Shown here: positions 16,330 to 19,507 of the stretch, in pieces | Layout of the letters: every line of letters starts with the position of its first letter | How positions within the stretch are numbered: the stretch's first letter is position 1 | Source: Hyphochytrium catenoides | Lineage: Eukaryota; Sar; Hyphochytriomycetes; Hyphochytriales; Hyphochytriaceae | Direction of reading: 5' to 3' | Length of the DNA stretch: 19,507 bases | Assembly (NCBI GenBank): GCA_900088475.1 | Contig: FLMG01003251.1 | Span: 23,708 to 43,214, forward strand | Notes under the pieces: generated by a model | Told to the model about the DNA's origin: nothing | What the model saw: only the letters and a program-made list of their open reading frames with translations | The model's database searches: none | Translations under genes and position numbers: made by a program

Positions 16330-18339
16330 ATGTGGACAAGACTGCAGAGCCGTCAGCTTATGCGCCAGCGCAGGCTAGGTTCCCTCGGGCTTGGCATAGC
16401 GGCAGTCTCCGCCTCTCTGTGGGCTAGCCAACGGTCAGAATGTGAAGAAGATAAGACGCAGAAAGAGCAGGGCAAGAACAAAAGCCGTGCAGACCCTTTC
16501 ACCTTTGGCAAATGTGAGTCGGATCTCTGTTCCCGGTTCCCGGTCCTATAGCCTTCTGGATATGTCTCTCGTCTCTGTACGCTTAGGACCTTTTCTTCTT
16601 ACTTCGCCGAGCTCCTTCTCCATCTTCATTTGTCTTATCACCTAATTGCTTTGCGTCCGCTCAGCTCTAGATGAGGACGGCAATTACCTAGCTGTCTTCC
16701 TACTGCCAGAGTCCAAGACTCAATTAGAAAGAAAGCTCAAGAGAAAGTTCCATCACTATCCAACCGCACCCAACGTCCTACTAAGAAAGTTGAAAGCTGA
16801 GGTCCGCAGTCCACCATGCACTTCCCACTCCTTCTCTTTTGAGCTCGTGAACGCTTTCTCTCCTCTCGCTGAGGCTTCTTTTCTCACCCTATCTTCCTCT
16901 CCCAATCCTGCCGGCACTATGTCTCTTAGTTTCCGGCCTTCGGCTGACACTGTGTGGAGCAGGAAGACGTAGACAAGCTCTCTTCATTACTAGGGAAGGC
17001 AGTGACCCTCACCGTCCATGGGCTCGTCGAGGATGAAGAAGTACAGTCGGTAAGCTCTGTGCCATAAGCCCTTGAAGATGAGTTCAGACTGCGCTATCTC
17101 GATCTCTTTGCTATGGACATAGTAGGATTGATACTTGCCGAAGAGATAGACGGTGTCGTGGCAATGTTCCTAACTTTTTTTTCTCCTGTGTATTGTACAC
17201 CTGCTGGTGGCACCATGTCTATCGCTATGGATGTTGTCACTGCAAGGCCGCTGTTTCGTATGTTATCCAAGGCTTTCACCTCTCGCATGAGATGGGACCA
17301 AAGCCACAAGTAGGCCACATGCTCGTCTCCTCGGCTCAGTCTTCCGTGGCAACTAGTCCTGACGCAGTGGAGCAGTTGGTTCCTAGAATAAAGGAGGCAC
17401 TCCCTCAAGGTAAGCATTGAGGGCAAGGACTTGAGAGCTAACACGAACTTTGCTGCAGAAAAGAGAGATTCGGACTACACTCCTAGGGTTCCTCCTCCTT
17501 GCTTATTTTTGTCTTGGATCTCGATCTAAGCTCTTTCTTTCATGTACTGGTCCCCAGATCTTGTTGCCAAGTGGCCACAAAGCAAAGACGCATCAACGAC
17601 CAGCTCGGCCTCTGGCAGCCAGGCAAAGTTTAGCAGTCTCTCTGAGCCCCTGGAGCTGAACGGTGTATTGTGCCTAGCATCCAAGTACGCTGGAAATCTT
17701 CTCTTCTAACCTTTTCATTTTCAACCTTCTCCTTGGCCCTTGGCCCAGTGCTATAAAGCTGATGATCTCGTTCTCTGTCCCTTTCCTGCAGTTTTGATAA
17801 CAAGGAGGGCCAGTGTGTTGGCGACGAGGAGACGATGTGCTCTTGGTGCCACTTCATGAGGAAATCTCCTTGCGGTAATCTATTTAGAGCTTGGGAACGC
17901 TGCGTTGACGCGTCAAAGCAAGAAGGTGTGGTTCTCCGCAAGTCCGTCTCTTCTCCTTCTTTTATATTGTCCCCCGCTCTCAGTCTTCGTCTATATAGTA
18001 CCCTGTTACGCAGTTTACACTGCGGCTAAATATAATGTCCTATCATATGATAGGCTAGTCTTACTACCATCTGCTAACTTAATAGGCCAGAAGTTTCTAG
18101 GGCCACTCTCCTCCTCTGGAATTTCTTTGATAGACTTTATTTGGGCGCCCCACAAACATTTCTTTTGCGTAGGCGAGGACTTCATCTCGAAGTGTGCGAA
18201 ACAGACTGTCGATCTGCACTATTGTCTGGAGCGAAATACTCAGTACTTTGCTGCTGATGACGCTGAAGAGAAGAACGGCAAGAAGGAGGAGGGAAAGGAT
18301 GGGACCGTTGAGAAGACGAAAGGGGACAAAGAAGCTTAG
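16330..18339 (+). CDS. Membrane-anchored GCK-domain protein with CxxC and twin CX9C motifs (7 exons)
   Basis: Exons 16330-16513, 16665-16801, 16963-17049, 17247-17409, 17558-17684, 17792-17925 and 18173-18339 join to 999 nt, 332 aa. The N-terminus is rich in Arg and lacks acids (MWTRLQSRQLMRQRRLG), then has one hydrophobic segment (LGLGIAAVSASLWA), as in a mitochondrial presequence with an inner-membrane anchor. The middle (about 60-210) starts SLDEDGNYLAVFLLPESKT and contains LLGKAVTLTVHGLVEDEEVQ; I do not recognise it. The C-terminus is a GCK domain: CSWCHFMRKSPC, then C-GNLFRAWER-C, a 14-residue linker and C-AKQTVDLHY-C, followed by an acidic/Lys tail. The two CX9C pairs with a preceding CxxC are the pattern of proteins oxidised or working in the intermembrane space. 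The function is unknown. The exon 4 acceptor (GCAAG at 17246) and exon 6 donor (G|GTGTGG) are the least certain joins. Confidence 0.78.
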
Positions 18340-18376
18340 GTCCCACATATCTATCAATAAGTGCGAGAAAGTAGCC

Positions 18377-18382
18377 AATAAA
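18377..18382 (+). terminator. Candidate poly(A) signal (AATAAA)
   Basis: AATAAA lies 38 nt after the stop of the GCK-domain gene and before the convergent coiled-coil gene. The distance is plausible for a short 3' UTR. Confidence 0.45.
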
Positions 18383-18433
18383 TACTATCAACAAACACCA
18401 TCAGCATGAGAGTCAGCGTGATGTTTGAGCACG

Positions 18434-19507
18434 TCATTGCCCAACATCCGTCAAATGGCAGTGAGCCACGAGCAGAGATAACTTCGGCAGCCGCCACATC
18501 ATAGTGGGACCGATGCGGTAGTAGCAGTCGCAATAGCGAACCTTCTTGGCAACCTCTACAGAGCGGATGAACTGCTTGAAAGGCACTTAGCTATATCATT
18601 TTGGAGAAGGAGTGATAGCTTTCCTATGCCCCTCCTACAGCTTCTCGATGGCTCGTGAGGAGTTGATCGGGACCTTGGGAGTCTTCCGAGGAATTGATAA
18701 CTTGGCTTATGAGACGAGAAATTTTCTTATGCTTTTGAACCTCCCCAGAAAGCATTGTGATTCTCTCATGAAGCTCCCTCTCCTTCGCCTCAGACTGCGA
18801 GCGGAAGGCTTCCATTTCCAGCGTGATTGCGGTTAGCGCAGTCTCCTGCTCAAGAGATTCCTCCTTGGTAATGTCGACAAGAAAGTACGGTCAATAACCC
18901 ATTCAGCCAAAGTATGCGACGCTATTAATCAAGGCAGAAACTAGAAGGAAAGTGTGGCGGCAAACGTAGCCCTATCTATGGGGTACGGGTGTTTCAGAGA
19001 GAAAGCGGACCTTCATCTGCGAGATCTTCTGTGTCAACGCTCTAACAGTACTCTGTAGCTCTTCCATTCGGGCATTCTGTCGATAGCGTAGTGTTGGACA
19101 TGAGTCAGCAGAGTACCCGAAGAAACAAAGAAACTCTCAAGCCAGCAGAGAAAGCTAGGGATAGAGGCCTAACCTTTTCGCTGATGGCTTGTCGTAGCTC
19201 CATCCCTTCAACCTGGGCTCGGCGGGCCTAAAAATATTTTTTGCCTTACCTTCTACGTGGGCCGCGAAGGAACGTATGAACATCAGGACTACTTACCAGT
19301 GCCGTCGAATCCGCTAGCTCTTTCTCTTGAGCCCGCAGCCGTTCCAAAAGCTCGGCATTTCTTGTCCGGTCTGCTTCTATTTGTTGAAGAACACTGTTTT
19401 GATAGAGATTGAGTCAAGGTGAGAAAAGCAAGTGGTGACTGTGAACAGAAGATGGCTTGCCTGGCATTTTCTTGTCTTAAAGCAGTTTCTTCCTCTATTT
19501 TTGCTTG
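18434..19507 (-). CDS. Coiled-coil protein, 3' part (5' end beyond the window)
   Basis: Exons, in transcription order: beyond 19507 to 19461, 19393-19297, 19227-19174, 19076-19011, 18863-18674 and, less certainly, 18585-18434. The coding is charged and heptad-like throughout: IEEETALRQENA, VLQQIEADRTRNAELLERL, ARRAQVEGMELRQAI, MEELQSTVRALTQKI and LTAITLEMEAFRSQSEAKE. All joins are phase-consistent. The first intron in the window starts with GC (CCAG|GCAAGC) instead of GT. The last exon (PFKQFIRSVEVAKKVRY.. to a TGA at 18434-18436) is not coiled coil and is supported only by phase. A long coiled coil fits golgins, kinesin tails, centrosomal proteins and many others, so the function stays open. 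The gene converges on the GCK-domain gene. Confidence 0.62.

Noticed and set aside
17450-17515. Extra exon in the GCK-domain gene after GCTGCAG (EKRDSDYTP..)
   Set aside because: Including it shifts the frame or runs to a stop. Direct joining of 17409 to 17558 is phase-consistent and continues to the GCK domain.
1-19507. tRNA genes, CRISPR arrays, IS elements, bacterial operons or viral genes
   Set aside because: No T-loop-like box B in a cloverleaf context, no spaced direct repeats, no transposase or viral motifs were seen; the gene structure is spliceosomal throughout.

Overview
This window is nuclear DNA from a eukaryote with a compact, intron-dense genome. Reconstructed introns are mostly about 50-200 nt with GT..AG ends, base composition looks near 50% GC, and genes sit on both strands with little space between them. 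The products are typical eukaryotic ones: cytosolic cysteinyl-tRNA synthetase, CLPTM1, the NuA4 subunit EAF6, a METTL21-type methyltransferase, an alkaline-ceramidase-like membrane protein and a GCK-domain protein. GCK domains are best known from plants and algae, so an algal or other protist source is plausible, but I cannot place the organism. No prokaryotic operon, CRISPR array, transposase, tRNA, rRNA or viral gene was seen.

Layout. 1-1258: CT/GA-rich microsatellite DNA and unresolved 5' exons of a plus-strand PH-domain gene whose large last exon ends at 2881. 3440-4138 (minus): single-exon seven-helix CREST-superfamily hydrolase, closest to alkaline ceramidase. 4139-5272: no confident gene, with a long (AG)n tract. 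5273-9172 (minus): cysteinyl-tRNA synthetase in 13 exons, which I could join fully (750 aa), with an N-terminal WHEP domain. 9173-9986: divergent intergenic region with a doubtful ORF. 9987-11855 (plus): intronless CLPTM1. 12030-13087 (minus): three-exon protein with two ubiquitin-like domains and a helical, possibly BAG-like tail. 13796-14482 (plus): EAF6 in four exons. 14515-15489 (minus): METTL21-like methyltransferase in two exons, ending 32 bp from EAF6. 16330-18339 (plus): seven-exon protein with a mitochondrial-type N-terminus and a C-terminal GCK domain that forms CxxC plus twin CX9C. 18434-19507 (minus): 3' part of a coiled-coil gene running off the window, with one apparent GC-AG intron.

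The genes are mostly unrelated housekeeping genes (translation, chromatin, membrane and lipid biology, mitochondria) and do not form a pathway. I did not find a new multi-gene system. The points most worth following up are domain architectures: WHEP fused to CysRS, the membrane-anchored GCK/twin-CX9C protein that resembles Mia40 in layout, and the tandem-Ubl protein. Exon joins were made by eye from splice consensus, phase and family conservation; total lengths of the joined CDSs are all multiples of three.
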